Below, in pieces: positions 45,289 to 57,804 of a DNA stretch of 64,000 nt; position 1 is the first letter of the stretch, and each line of letters starts with the position of its first letter. This stretch comes from Scenedesmus sp. ARA3 (taxonomy: Eukaryota > Chlorophyta > Chlorophyceae > Sphaeropleales > Scenedesmaceae): contig RWJK01001156.1 in NCBI GenBank assembly GCA_004335835.1, positions 1 through 64,000 on the forward strand, given 5' to 3'. The notes under the pieces were generated by a model that searched no databases, was not told where the DNA came from, and saw only the letters and a program-made list of their open reading frames with translations. Both the position numbers and the translations under genes were made by a program.

Positions 45289-48031
45289 CTAAATGCAATG
45301 ATACAACAGCAGGCAGCAGATGGTGCGGGTCAACAGCTGCAGAGTCGAAGCACATGCTAGGGGTTGCTTACTCCCGCCAGCCTGCTGCTGCCGTGAGGAA
45401 CGCCACATGACCACAAAGAGCTTGACAGATGCTCAGAATGTGGCTGATGCTCAGCAAACGAAGGTGTGCAGTAAGGAAGGCAACAGAGTACCCAGCTACA
45501 CTGATGTCTCTGGTGCTGCTGCTGTTTGCCGCATTCATCAGCATGTGAACGACTCCCGCACCTGGCACTGCAGCTCCATGTGTACGTAAGATACCACGCG
45601 TAATGACCGGCTGCTGTGTACACGGAGAACTGTGTCAGGATTGCACACCCGCGTGTTCGTGATCTGATGTGTGCTTTTGCCCTTGCCACTGGATATCGCA
45701 GCTTAGCTTTTATTGGACACGTACCCTCTTGTGCTGTCGTTGTGAAGCGCAGGGCCGCATCCGTGGCCCCCAGAACCATTTGCGACAGTGTCACTTTGAA
45801 TTCAAATCTGAAGCCCCTGGTTACACAAGCATATCACGTCATAGTGCAGCCTGTCGAGCGCCTCAACACTGCAACTCCAGACCGCTTCTCGGTTCAAATG
45901 GCGAGGCTTGTCAAGCATAGCCTGCTATGATCACCGGCCTCCGTGCTAGGCTGGTCACTGGTGGCTCCACTGGTGCCACTGGCACCACTGGTGCACCACC
46001 ACTGCTGAGCAGTGCTCAACGCTAGCAACATCTGGGTGGTCTAGAGTTGGCGTTAATCAAGCGGGGCGTGCACCTGCCATGTTACACAATATCATCTTGC
46101 ACCCGCCACTGCTGGCAACGCCACGCTACATGTGCGTAGTGAGTACATGCGTAGTAAGTACGTAGTATGCGCCCCTAACGACATTGAAAGCAGTCAAGCA
46201 ACTGTCATAACGGTCAGTCAGTAAGGTCAGGTCAAAGCTGGTCGGGCCAGGACACATCAGCCTCAACGACTGCTGGGACATTTGCAGGCCCAACACTGGT
46301 GGCACGGAGTGCCACTGCACTGGTGCAGCGACTCACCGAGTCGGCAAAGGAACTTGCTGTCCTAGCCTACTAGGCTGTGCTAGTAGCACTGCGCCCTGTC
46401 ATTCACCAGCACAGCCGCAAGAAACACGCCAACGTCACACTCTGGCATCCAGCAACAAGTGTGCACCACATGTCAACACAAGGTGCAACCGCAGATGCTC
46501 GAGCCCAGCACACGAGTCAGTATGCATGTAAGGCGTGACACCAGAAAAACAGGCGTGGCTGTGTCACACGTGTGCTTCAAGCAAAGGGTCCTGCCAGTCA
46601 AGCCAAAGTCGGGTAATAAAACGTAAATGAAAGGTCAATAACAGGTCAATGAAAGTCAACGAAATGTAAGCATGGCTTGCAGCCATAGTCAGCTTGGCAT
46701 GGAGCCAAAGTCAAGTCATGTCATAGGGCATGTCATGTAATGTAGTGTGAATAAAACGTAGAATACAGTAAGACGAAACATAATATAAAATAAAGCTGTG
46801 CATCCGCAGTGGTTTGCGCGCAGCAGCCACCAACCATGGAAAGGTCCTGAAGACACCACCGTGATACGTGCATCATCTCATCCAATGCATATGTAACCAA
46901 CAGACATAATGTGCTACATCACATGTAGCCATCTTATTTAGAGGTGCCAGCCCGACATCACACATGCACATGCATGATAGCTGCAAAGGGCAGGTGCATG
47001 CCGCTGCATGGTAACTGCTTTGAAGTCAGCAGACCACATTCAAACACAATATGAAATTGTAAGCTCGCAGCTTGTTGCTCTGGCTGCTGGCAGCTGCAGT
47101 GCATCTGCCAGTACTGAGTTGTAAGTCTGCTGCAAACACCTTGACATCTGTCACCACCCTCAAAAGGATATCACCCAGGCAGCTGCACACATGCATGCAT
47201 ACTTGCATGCAGGACCTGGCATGCGGCAACACACGGTGCCTTGACACCAGCTCCTGAAATGAATAAAAGCTCATGCTGCAGTAGGGCATGAGTGCACACA
47301 CAGCACACCTTGGCGGCTATGTATAATCAGTTTTTGCTACTAGGTGGTACATGCAAATTGAGGTACCTATATGTATCAGTCCAAGCAAGCTGGCACGATG
47401 TTCTTTCTGCACCAGGGGATTTTCGCTGGCATGGCTAGTGCCAGCAACCACATGATGACACGACATCAGATTGGGTGTCGCACCAAGTCACCTGGCAGCT
47501 GCAGCATCCCAGTTGTCACACCAGAACCAAAGCACCCCTGGCGGTGCCTGCAAGCGTTTGTATATAAGCCAGCCGCCAATTTGCGCAACTCCTTCGCTCT
47601 GCAAGGCACAAGCATCTTCATCCACAGAACACCAGGCACAGCCAGGCAAGCGTGCGATTCGCAGCTCCATGCCATGTGCTGGTCTGGGCCACTGGTGGCT
47701 ATGTTGCAAGCGCGTCCCACAAAGTACATGAAGCACGCCTCTCCCAGCAGCTGGGTGATGCATTGCACACACCGCTATGCCTTGACGTTGAGGGATCGCT
47801 TCACCAAACTGTTTGAGCTGCTGATGCCAATATGCGTCTGCACAGGAGGCGTCCTGCAGACACAGAAGATGGAACAGGTGGCGGGGGCAGCAAGCTCATG
47901 GCTGTGAGCAGAGCAGTCACAACCGAACCTGCTCACAAAGCCTTGCAATGCTCACAGAACTGCATTCGCAACCAGGCCCTCTGCATGGTGCTGTGAAAGG
48001 CGTCGGCATAGTCATCCGTTGTGGGTGCCTT
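45289..48031. other. Intergenic region
   Basis: About 2.7 kb. The part around 46600-46800 is AT-richer with repeated AGGTCAAT/AAGTCAA words. A 178-codon + strand frame at 47371-47907 is open but shows no domain or splice logic. I do not call a gene. Confidence 0.4.
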
Positions 48032-50268
48032 TCACCTTGGTTGGGCCATTCGCAGCGGGGAGATGCTGCTGCTGCTGCCCTTGAGCGCCGCTGATACAGT
48101 CGCCAGTGGGCTGCCCATGACCAGTGCAGTCCCTGCCAGCTGCTGCTGCTTGCTCAGCTCTGCCTGCTGCATCAGGCTGCCAGCTGCCTTGATGCTGCTG
48201 CTGTCCTGGCCACCAGAGCTGAAGCTGTTGCTTTGCTTGTATGCGCCTGTCAGGCTGCCAGCAGGTGCTCGCTTTGCGCTTGCTGGGCTTGCTCTGCAAG
48301 CTGCAGTGCTGCTGAAAAGTGTCTTGCTGGCGCTGCTGGTGCTGCTGATGCTGCCAAGGGTGCCTGGTGCTGTAGCCCTGGGTGCAGCAGCGGGCGGTGT
48401 CCAGTTGTATGGGCTGCTGCTGCTGCTGCTGGTGCCGTTGCCAGCTGCAGAGGCCATGGCTGCTGCTAAGGGAGATTTGGGTGTGCTGGAGCTGCTGCGC
48501 GGCCTGCACAGTGTAGACAAGGCAGCAAAAGTATGTCAGCTAGCCCTGTCAGGCTTGCTCATTTCCATCAAAACAGCTCAGCAGCGGTGTCTTGAAGTGT
48601 TGCAATTGGCGTGTCTTTCCTGCTCTTGCACCGCATGCTGCTCACCTGCTGATCTGCTGCTTGGTTCGTGTAGAAGGGCTGCTTGCTGCTGCGGATGCTG
48701 CTGTGCCAGGTTCCTTCAAGCTGCTGCTGCTGCTCCCAAGAAGTCCACTGATCTTTTTGGTGGCATTACCAGTGCCTCCATCACTCAATGTAACTGGGCT
48801 GCCAGCTGCTGTGGTCTTGCTGATGTTGTTGCCGCTGGAGGCTGCTGCGCTCAGCACGATTGCTGGTATGGGCGACGGAATCAGCAGCAGCCTGCGCACC
48901 TGCAGTTGACATACAGCAGTGTAGTTACTGGCACACCAACATACATGATGCATCTGTGCAGAGCGCTGACCAGTAACACCGATGGTGTATGTCAGCATGT
49001 CTGTTGCCATGCGCGGCAATCGTTACAACATACCTGTGCCCGCTGTACTGCTGTTTGTGGTGACCGCACGCCCTGTGGGTACACGCGCGTATCATGGTAG
49101 CCCTGTGTATAGCGCAGAGCTGTGCTGTAAGGCAGGCCATACAGCCGGCCCAGCATGGTGGCTACCAGCGTGCCTGTGCGGCCATGGCCACCCCTGCATG
49201 CGCAAGCATTGTAAGAGCAGTCATCATCTGAACACAGCCGCGTAAGAAAAACCCATTGTCAGCAAGAACCCGCTGCTGCTGCTGCCGCTGCTGCTGCTGC
49301 CGCTGCTGCTGCTGCTGCTGCTGCCGCTGCTGCTGTGCTTCTGGCACCTTGACTGCCCATAGCATGCTGACGCTCGTTTGCAGTCCTTGCACCCAAGTCA
49401 AGTCCCTGCTGCTTCTGCAGCCGGCTCCTGCAGATGCTCCTTCTTTTTGTGATCCTGCAAGCACCTGCTCCTGCAAGCACTGTTCCTGCAAGCGCTGCTC
49501 CCACAAGCACTGATCCTGCAAGCTGAAGCACACGCACTGCAGGCTGCTGCGCTCACCAGCAGTGGATGTACATCTTCTCGCCGCGCAGCACGCGCTCGCA
49601 GCAGTCGTCAGCCAGCCTGCTCATAGCCATGTCTGTGGTCACAGAGCCATCAATGATGGGCAGGTGCAGGAAGTCAATCTTGCGCTGCTTGATGCGGCTG
49701 CTGTTGGCCTCATGGGCCCTGCTCAGGATGCGCTGCGCATCTTTTATGTAAGGGCGCAGGCCCATGCCTGCACGCCAGGCGTGATCTGGGATGTGTATGT
49801 TGACTTCTGCTTGCAGGCACACAAACGTGTTGATGCCTAGCTCCAGCAGCAGAGTGAGGATGTGCTCAGTGTCGTTGTCATCCATGCTGGCTGGGTAGGC
49901 GCCAGCAATGAGTTGGCCTGCAGGAACAGCAGCAGATGTGCATGCAGAGTTTGTTGACTGGGCTCAGAGCAGCAGCTTTGCTAGCTGTCCTTGCAGGATG
50001 GCAGGACAGCTGCTGCTGTTGCTGACTGCGTCTCGGCATGCTGGCAGCTACATCACATCACATTGGCTGCTGTAGGAACCACCATTGAAGCTGTTGCACG
50101 CTGTGTCTACAATGCGTCAAACGCATACGTCTGTCAACACGGCCATGCCAGTTGCTGCTGTCTGTGCGCACCTGGGATGACCCAGTTGCTGAATGGTGTA
50201 GGTCCTGCCATGTGCCTTGCAGGCAGCGCTGGCAGCGGAGGCAGGGCTCCATTGCCCCGTGCCTCCAT
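48032..50268 (-). CDS. Dual-specificity-type protein phosphatase with Ser-rich tail, 447 aa
   Basis: Exons 50268-50172, 49917-49557, 49193-49034, 48899-48646 and 48503-48032 join in phase (1344 nt). The N-terminal PFSNWVIPGQLIAGAYPAS is followed by GINTFVCLQAEV and LPIIDGSVTTD, whose Asp (about residue 122) could be the general acid. The active-site loop is HCWGGHGRTG with Cys152 and Arg158 in C-x5-R spacing, split across exons two and three. Such loops with Gly-rich WGGHGR occur in atypical dual-specificity and PTP-like phosphatases of algae, oomycetes and bacteria. The last 240 residues are Ser/Ala-rich without a domain and may be regulatory. The start ATG at 50268 gives a short N-terminus before the conserved region. 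Substrate is unknown. Confidence 0.82.
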
Positions 50269-51001
50269 GACTCTGTACGCCTGTGGCTCGCAAATGCTCC
50301 AGCACCAGCGATGAACAGAGCTCGTCTACACTGCTGCTGGCAGTGACAGCATGCAGTCCAGCCGTAGGTGGTGCTCGTTACAGGTGACAGGCAGACGGTA
50401 AACAGCACCTATGCTATTTCAACTTTCTATTATAACTAGTGATAAAGTGCGGCCGAAGCGCGTGGCTTCGAGGTCAAAATACGTTTCCGAAAGTAAGCAT
50501 GATGTCTATCAGTAACAACTGTTTCATCTAATTGTATTTGGGACAACTAGTCTATACATTGAGCGACACAGCAGGCGTCAATGGCTTTTGGTGCAAGGAT
50601 ATGGGTCCTCACCCGCCAAAATTGAAACCTCCTTCGCGGCGGTCGATGAGCTGCTCAACTGATTAAGAAATCAGGTTCTCAGCTGAGATCTCTGTACCTC
50701 TGCAAAAACGATCTACTTGCAGTGTGCAAGTTTGTGTGAGGTGCCCAGGGTGAAGCTGTATGCTCCAGCATACAGCTTGCACTGTGTACTGCATGCAAAT
50801 GTACAAGATGAAATGAACCTTGCTTGTCGTGCAGACATTTGTGTCTGCCAGGGCAGTGTCCTGCAGCAGTTCCTGCTGATCGACATTTGCTAGTTCAACA
50901 GCCTGTTGCAGTGCCGGCACCAGTGCTGGCGCCAGCTCTAAACCAGCCACCAGTGCAGCTGCTGTCTTGGGCGTGTCACAGTATTGAGTGTGATGCGGCC
51001 C

Positions 51002-51150
51002 CACGGGTACCTTGCTGAGCCCTAGGGATCAGTGAGGATGGTAGGAGGTGTGAAGGCGCATGGGGTATCCTCATCGTCACACACACACCCTCCCTTAACT
51101 TACGCGGGTGGCGAGTTTTAACACACCACGCGTAGCTCATTCATTCATTC
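51002..51150 (+). mobile_element. Short hairpin-rich retroposon, copy 3 (diverged)
   Basis: Same architecture as the other two copies: a first stem closed by CACACACACCCTCC, the spacer CTTAACTTAC, a second stem (TACGCGGGTGG against CACCACGCGTA) and a tail of ATTCATTCATTC. Direct repeats AGTGTGATGC flank it at 50987-50996 and 51151-51160. Sequence identity to the others is limited outside the first stem and spacer. Confidence 0.55.
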
Positions 51151-51687
51151 AGTGTGATGCTGACCCGCGTGACGTGAGTGAGTCAGTGAATATACACGTT
51201 GCGGCTGGCTCTCCACAATGGTCATGCCTGCCAGCTATGTCAGGCGAAGCAAACTGATGTCACGTCACATCACTGCAGTGCAGTTGCCCAACAGGCCAGG
51301 ATCTGAATGACAGCACAGCTTGTGTTGCAGCTGTGCCTTTCCAAACAGGTTCTTTTATGTGAACCCCTAAGCTTTTGCGTCAATCATCCAAGGTAGAGCC
51401 TGGACCCTTAAAAGGCGGTGACACCGCATCTGAGATGTGCTGGTTGTCTGATCCTCTGCCATGCCACAGCGGGGGTGGTGAGCCAATGATGAGGTGAATG
51501 TGAAAGACGGGCAACATTGTAATTCATTTACCTTGCAATTCACTGGCGTGTCAAGCTTATGCTGAAGTTGTGGTGAGCATCAGTGCACTGCACTGCAGTG
51601 CAGTGCAGTGGATGGTGACACGACAAGTGACAGCCAGCACCTGCATGGTTGTTGTGCTATATCTCCATACGGAACCAGGTCCAACAA

Positions 51688-51694
51688 TATATAT
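51688..51694 (+). promoter_or_regulatory. TATA-like element of the Kazal gene
   Basis: TATATAT about 75 bp upstream of the ATG at 51767, in otherwise mixed sequence. Confidence 0.4.
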
Positions 51695-51766
51695 TACTCT
51701 TCAAGACCTCGCGTGCACCAACAACTTGAAGTGTGACCGCACCGCGTGTGCGAGCTGAGACGTACG

Positions 51767-52405
51767 ATGCCGACAGCCAAGGCAATGCTTTGCTGCTGGA
51801 TCGTTACTATACTAGCTTTGTCGTGTTTGCATCAGGCTGCTTCTCAGCTGCAGGGTGCACAGGCTATGAACGCTGGGGAACAGGGTGCAGTGACCAACGC
51901 TTCTACCGGTGAGCGGACGTATGCCTGCCGCTGCTGATGCGTCGTGATGAAAGTTAATGTCGTCTCGACAGAGCCTGGCAGTCAACTCGGACACCTGTGC
52001 GAGCATGGCATGGCTGCTGCTGCTGCTGCTGCTGTCTGCTGCTGCTGGCCCTGCTGGTGGTTCGCTCACCCGTAGTTGCTGATATTGCAGCAGCAGAGTA
52101 GCAGTGGTAGCAAAACGTCTTGTTTGGTTTTGACTGCTTGCAGCAGCATCTTGTCAATGGTAGTGCCACTGATGCTGGCAGTGACAACTCAGCAGCAGTG
52201 CTGCATGGCTGGTGCACCTGCAGATCCGCAAACAATCGCCAAGTGCCGACACCAATGCGCAAAGCATGCAAAGAAGGTGTGCGCAGATGACGGCAAGATG
52301 TACTGGAACGATTGCTACGCCTCCTGTGCAAAGGCGAGGCCTTTGCATGTTGGCAGGTGCCAGTGCAGCCGCAAGCCAGCCGCTACTTGCCAGGTGAGAA
52401 GGTAG
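51767..52405 (+). CDS. Secreted Kazal-type domain protein, about 120 aa
   Basis: Exon 51767-51908 encodes a signal peptide (basic start, then CCWIVTILALSCL, cleavage near AASQ) and a short linker. Exon 52182-52405 joins in phase at G/TGACAAC and carries a Kazal fold. Its six cysteines are in CRHQC, KKVC, NDC, ASC and GRC positions, with the ADDGKMYWNDC core typical of the family. Kazal domains inhibit serine proteases in the secretory path or outside the cell. The P1 residue cannot be fixed without alignment, so inhibition is an inference. The frame ends QVRR-stop; CAG/GTGAGA just before that stop could instead be a donor, in which case the C-terminus would differ. No partner exon is clear. 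Confidence 0.6.
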
Positions 52406-54154
52406 CCACATGAAAGCACTGCTAGGTCAGCAGCAACACATTCCGTGCACTTCTCAGTACTTGCCTGCAGAAATTTCATTATGTAGGACGCCCGTAGTGT
52501 GCCACAAACCGAGCAGCTATGTGCTGTTCCGCTTCCTTGGCAGCAGGCTTTTCCAGAGTGTTAATGCTGCCCAAATGGCGCACTGTGCAACGGTCTATCA
52601 GACACCAAGCAGCTGCTTTGCTGTTGATCTTGCTGTTACCTGTTGCGCTGCCATCGCTGCTGGTTCTGCTGCCGTGCTGCTGCGACGGCAGGTGCTGGGT
52701 GGAGAATGCAGGCTGAGCCAGGAGACCAGCAAAGCTGCTGCAAACAATGTCCCAGTGGCAGCCTGCAGCTGCTGCAAAGGACTCATCTGCTGTGAGTGGC
52801 TAGCCAGTGCTTTGCTGCAGCAGGGGCCTTGCTGGGTTGCTGTGCTTGCTGCATATTGTCAGAAATGCCGCAAAGGAGTCACAGCAAGCATTTCATCGAC
52901 AATTCGAAGTCACCCATCAGTTGCAATGCATGTAATTGTGACAGCCGTGGTGCGTGGTGCAACATCATTCACAGCCGTGCACGATCGGAACCATCTACAT
53001 CACGACATTGCCAACAGATTAATTGTGCCACGCAGCACCTGGCAGCAGCCTGGGCTGAGTGGCAGAGCTTGGTGGTGATGTTTCAACAGTGAGATCTGGC
53101 TGTGCTGCTGCAACGTTTGCGCTGTGCTGTGCAGGGGCGGGTCCTGTGGTGAGGGCAGGACAAGTGCTGGGCAGGTGCTTGAATGAGACTGGGCCCCTGC
53201 CCATTGGATGATGTGCGGCTGCCACAGCTGATAGCCTAAGTCTGCACAGCAATGCCTCAGAAGCAAAGGATTTTCCTCTGAATTGCATCTTGGGTACCAA
53301 GTGTATGTGGTAGTCACGGCTGGTTGATCAGTTGAGCTAGGCCAGCAGCATGCTTCTTTGCTGCAAGCGCTGCTGCAGGTACTGGTTCACATTGCTTGCT
53401 GCAAACTCTCCGTTGTGCCTAGTGCACTGCACAGGCACAATCTGCTGGCAGTATATATGTTTGTCAACAAAGTGCTTGATGGGGAATGATACGTGCACAG
53501 ATGATGGTACTGTTACATGTTTTGGTATGCCTCACTACCATTGGATGCAGTCAATTTTTGGAATGTTACAACTTTTCACGTTCTGCAACCCATGTGTAGA
53601 CCTCAGGGCCTGAGGCTCAGGCTGGCTAGCACATCAGCAAGCACACTGAGCAGCGCACAGTACACTGGAACATTACACTGGAACGAGGTTGCGTCACTGC
53701 ACTCGATAGTATGGCATAGTACACCACAACTCAACACCAGACAGAATGGGCTTGCAAGCCCAATTGGACAGCCATGCGGCAATCCTACACCATACCTGAA
53801 GCTGAGTTCCACATGCATACGTAGTTCACACAATTAGGTTCATGCCCCACTCGCTATATAACGGTCCCGAACTACTCTGGTGTGCAGTTGGCAACTGCAG
53901 CACATTTAGCAGCGGCTGCAGAGTCGCCCCCAGACCGCAGCCTGAGCCGTGCCACCCTCGCGCACAGCAATAATAATACAGTTTACAAGCAGGCCACCCA
54001 CCAGGGCCTGGTCATCTCTCACGGCTCAAGGCTATGCAAATATCACGAAGCATGCTGTGCAGCTGTCACAGTGAGTGTTACGCAAGTGTCATGCGTGGGA
54101 GCACCTGGTTTCTGGCACTGCCCGGCAGGCCACAGCCCAAGTATGCTGCCAAAC
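52406..54154. other. Region without a clear gene
   Basis: A 222-codon + frame (52410-53078) starts just after the Kazal stop. It is Cys/Ser/Ala-rich with no recognisable domain and may be 3' UTR. TGTAA at 52931 would end such a UTR. No other gene is supported up to 54154. Confidence 0.35.
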
Positions 54155-54564
54155 TCAATGTTGCTTGGAGTCACGGTCTGGTCGTTCCTCAAAGGCACTT
54201 TTGTCTACTTTCACTGCACCACCAGGGCGTGCCTTGGCGTATGCTTCCGAAGAGTAGCCTGTTGTAACGGACGCCACGCCAGCAGCTGCTGTTGCGCCAA
54301 AGTCCACTGGAGCCGTAGCAACTCCGGTAGAAGCCACAACAGCGCCTGCTGCATGCAGGACTGTTGCCGTGCAGCACGGAGAAGGAGAGATGCAGGGCAG
54401 CAGGCAGAGTGGGAGACACATCCCACTGTAAGTATGACTTCGTAAAGCCACTGGCACTACCGTGTTGCAATAGTGACACATGTTCACTACTCTGTTATGC
54501 GTGATGTGATGCAAGAAATGTGAGTACCTTTGCCCCATGCCTCGAGGATGTTGCTCTTCACCAT
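54155..54564 (-). CDS. Small unrecognised protein, 75 aa
   Basis: Exons 54564-54528 and 54345-54155 join in phase (228 nt). ATG 54564 has a good context (AACATGGTG). The protein starts MVKSNILEAWGKG, has an Ala/Gly/Val/Thr-rich middle (GATAAAGVASVTTGYSSEAY) and a charged end (AFEERPDRDSKQH). There is no signal peptide or clear membrane helix. I do not recognise it. The case for coding rests on clean splice sites, frame and codon use. The frame is also open upstream of the ATG to about 54613, so a longer first exon is possible. It sits divergently from the gene starting at 54975, 410 bp away. Confidence 0.45.
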
Positions 54565-54974
54565 GTTGCTGGCCCAGTGGGTATGAGTGTCTTGATCTTG
54601 AGCGGTGAAAGTTCTGTCGGTATGGGCACAGCTGTTACACTCGACGGTTTGCCACATGTGCCAGTGTTCAGCAGCCTTTATAGGCTTCGCAAGAAGCCAA
54701 GCACTGCAGGGCATTGGTAAGCGAAGGTTGCGAGAAGGCCATCGGCAGGTTCGGGCGAGCTTCGTGTGAGCTGCCTCTGTCATGCCAAGGGTACTGCCTA
54801 CCACGTGGTAGACCAGCTTTAAGCAAACCACTAGGCAGCATGAAGAGAGCGCTTCCCAGCGACTGCAAGCACCGCGCCATCTCGCTTTCTGCTTGTCTGC
54901 TTGTCTGCCACAGTGACAGTTGTGAACTGCCACACAACACGACAGCAAAGCTCCAAAGCAATTGCAAGGTCTAC

Positions 54975-56211
54975 ATGTCGACTCAGACTGCTTCAGAACC
55001 GGCCTTCTCTGTAGAATTTGATCTTGAGGATTTGCAGTGCTGCGACAGTTCCCTGCAGGTGTCAGAGGTGTGGGTCGTGTGGGAGCCAGTTGGTCAGATC
55101 GAGCGCGTGGACCTTGCGCTTGTGCGGAAATTTATGAACGAAGCAGTAAAGCACTCCTTCCTAGTGTTTGTTCTGGACCAAGGTCAAAAGCTGTGGGGCT
55201 GCGAGTACCGCTTTATGCGGGTGGAACGACAGCAGCAACAGGATGCTGCAGATGCACGGCTGAACATTCGGTTCTGCAGGTGAGCTTCACGATGGCGTTA
55301 TATCCTGCACCTGGCAGCCAAAGCAGCTGCTGAACCGGCATAAATGCTGCATCTGATCACACCCCAGTGCCAGCGCGCTGCCAGCACCCAGCGCGTGGGC
55401 TGCGTCAACAGGAGACGACACAAATACACTCAACAGTTGACACATGCTATAGTTAGCTTGCCAGATGCCACTGCATGGCAAAACATTTCAGCTATTTTCC
55501 CTGCCTGGGGCATACCGTCGTGATCTCAGTATACGGTAACAAGTTCTGCAGAACACCTCATGTGCAGTGCCGACGTCAGCAGTGTCGACACTTGAAGGCG
55601 ACAGGATACAGGCAGAGGTGTCAACAGAACCACTATCCCTGTCGAGCTGCAGATGTCACTGACAATCTGTTCACAATCGTATGCCGCCTGTTTGCAGGGA
55701 TCCACTTGTAGTGCAGGGCCTGGACATCCCCGGGCTGTCGGAAGAGGACAAGCAGGCACTGACCGCAGAGCAGCTGCAGCAGCATGGCATCGAACAGTTG
55801 ACAGAGCTGCGCATGCAGCTGTGTCCTGGGCAGTGCCTGCTTGGCGATGCATTCAAGGCAACGTCGTCTGTGCACAAGAGCCACCCAAGGTACAGCCTGT
55901 CCAAGGCCAACTGCATGTGGTTTGTGAAGGGTGTCCTGCATGAGCTGGCAGCTGCAACAGAGGCGGACAACCTTCGCACGCTGAAGCAGCAGTTCAGTGA
56001 CCACCCGCGCTACATAGCGGCTGCTGGCCTGAAGCCCGTCAAAAAATGCTTCAACAAGTTCGCGGAACTCATTCAGCTCGATATCCAGGGGCTGGCAATC
56101 GCATCCAGGGCTGATACAGCCAGGCTGGGTAGGGCGGCTGTAGCTTCAGGTACATTGAGCAGCCGCGGTGTTGTGAAAGCTACCTCAGACGCCTTTGACA
56201 GCGCCAAGTAG
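54975..56211 (+). CDS. Unrecognised 272-aa protein with an NC-x-WF motif
   Basis: Exons 54975-55279 and 55698-56211 join in phase AG/G (819 nt). Both have strong coding-type codon use and a clean CTGCAG/GTGAGC donor. The first half reads as a small alpha/beta domain (VWVVWEPVGQIERVDLALV, then VKHSFLVFVLDQGQKLWGCEY). The second half contains SHPRYSLSKANCMWFVKGVL followed by helices. His60 in a hydrophobic strand and Cys174 in N-C-x-W-F recall the His/Cys arrangement of permuted papain-fold (LRAT/NlpC-like) proteins, where a similar NC-x-WF helix occurs in fungal members. This is a weak inference from motif shape. No signal peptide or TM segment is seen. TGTAA lies at 56682, about 470 nt past the stop. 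Confidence 0.65.
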
Positions 56212-57546
56212 TGCACCACCTGCATCATACGACTGACCTTTGAATGGACACCGCGCTGGTGGGTTTGGTGCTGCACTGTGCTGCTGTTCCTTGTGCTGCG
56301 GTTGGAGTGACGACTGTTTGCGTGGCACAACTGGTGCATGCAGCAGCGACTGGCAGTGCACATTGCCAGGGCATCAGCGAAAGCCGACGGAAAGCCTTAC
56401 TACACTGGCAACAGCTGCAACAGCTCGTTCGGCAGCTGTGTTGTCTGGTGCATGGCTTGTTGCAAGTACGTGGTTTTCGCCCGACAAAGTGCCCTGCTGA
56501 TGAAGCTTGTGTCTGATGCCCGCCAGCTTGTGGAGTTTTGTACGTGGATACATAGTGTGCATTCACTGTCTTTGGAGGTCTGTCTGGTTTTGTACTGCGT
56601 GGATATCAACTTACATGCCCTTCACTGGCAGCACTACCTAGAAACATCGAGGCAAGCACATTGTGACCAGCACTGATACCCTGTAAGGCTTACCTTTTCA
56701 AGCAAAGCAGCAAGCGCATTGGGCAGGCATGTTGCGTGGTGGCTGCTTTTTTGTTATGCATTGTTTCGCCCCACAGAATTGCGCTGGGTGATTGCAGGTT
56801 GCAGCCTTGTCTGGCAGGGCTGCTTGGATGTTGCCACAGCATATGCATCTCACAGAAACCCAGTGTGGTTTTGGATTAGCTTATATTAACACAGAACTCT
56901 ACACCGCTGGATTGTTTGGGAACTCTTTATCTTTGGCAGTTCTTGGCATGAGCAACGTGGTATGATCTGATGCGAACCTGTACATTAGTCGCCAGCTGGC
57001 AGGAGTAGTTGTGCTGACCTCTTGCTGCTGACATGCAGCGGTTGCCGTGGTGTGGCCCAGCTGGAGAATGTAGTGCACAATTGTTGCAACAATTACAAAC
57101 CTATCACAGGTATTGCTGCTTAGCTCGAGGCCATCGTTTATTGCCTGAAGGGTGTGGGTATGTAGCTGGCAGTGGTGCTTGCCAAGCACTGGGCTCACTA
57201 CTGCTCGTAGAATTGCTTGCACTAGGCCATCTACAGATCGTAGCCTGCATGCTGAAAGACACCAACCTTTCATGTGTGTGGAAGGCCAGCTCGCCAGCGC
57301 AGCAGTGAAGGCCAACGCCTTCTATTGTCAGGCCTGCTGACAGAGGGGGCCGATCGCATGTTACAGTGTCAGACACTTGACTGCACAACCCCAAACCATG
57401 AGGCCTGATACCAATGTGGCAAATCATGACACACGTACAGCAAGATTGCAGAAGACTAAGTATACCAACCCACAACACAGAACATAGTTCCACGCACACA
57501 GCATCAGACAAGCGATTGCATCCAGCCACATGCAGCCTGGCATCTA
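56212..57546. other. Intergenic and 3' region
   Basis: About 1.3 kb. Apart from the candidate TGTAA at 56682, I see only short unconvincing frames. Confidence 0.45.
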
Positions 57547-57790
57547 CTAATACGGCGAGCGCCGCAAATTGCCATTATGTGCGTGCTGCTCCTGCCGCCT
57601 GCTGGGCCTCGCTGAGTCTTCCGAGATGGACGGCACGGCTGCTGCTGCCACCGCCGCCTGATCCAGCGTCCACAGTGCTAGCTGCGCATCCTCACCCGTC
57701 GACACACACAGCAGCCGCTGCGCTGCCCCGTCAAAGCAAAACAGTGTATACAGATTCAGCGGCAGTACACCGCCCACATCCAGCGTACCG
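57547..57790 (-). pseudogene. Duplicate of the WDR89-like last exon
   Basis: It repeats the end of the last exon (AQRLLCVS-x-GEDAQLALWTL through NGNLRRSPY and its stop) found at 57805-58000. It lies immediately downstream of the true stop. It has several substitutions and no acceptor of its own. Confidence 0.85.
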
Positions 57791-57804
57791 CAGCCTGGCG
57801 TTTG

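Larger units (their letters stand above)
50269..51766. other. Intergenic region with a retroposon
   Basis: About 1.5 kb between divergent genes. It holds the retroposon copy at 51002-51150 and a 24-bp palindrome centred at 51595 (GCACTGCACTGCAGTGCAGTGC core). TATATAT at 51688-51694 lies about 75 bp before the Kazal gene ATG. Confidence 0.45.

Noticed and set aside
45950..46330. Clustered CACTGG/CCAGTG words
   Set aside because: Short, irregular and without clear stems long enough to matter.
47371..47907. 178-codon + strand frame, with a 100-codon frame opposite
   Set aside because: Neither strand shows a domain, repeat or splice pattern, and both are open at once, which suggests chance.
50440..50700. 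Possible tRNA or small stable RNA in the spacer
   Set aside because: No cloverleaf or TTCGA-type arm with matching acceptor stem could be folded by eye.
52410..53078. 222-codon + strand frame after the Kazal gene
   Set aside because: No domain, no signal peptide, no supporting splice sites; CTG-rich DNA in this window often leaves long frames open.
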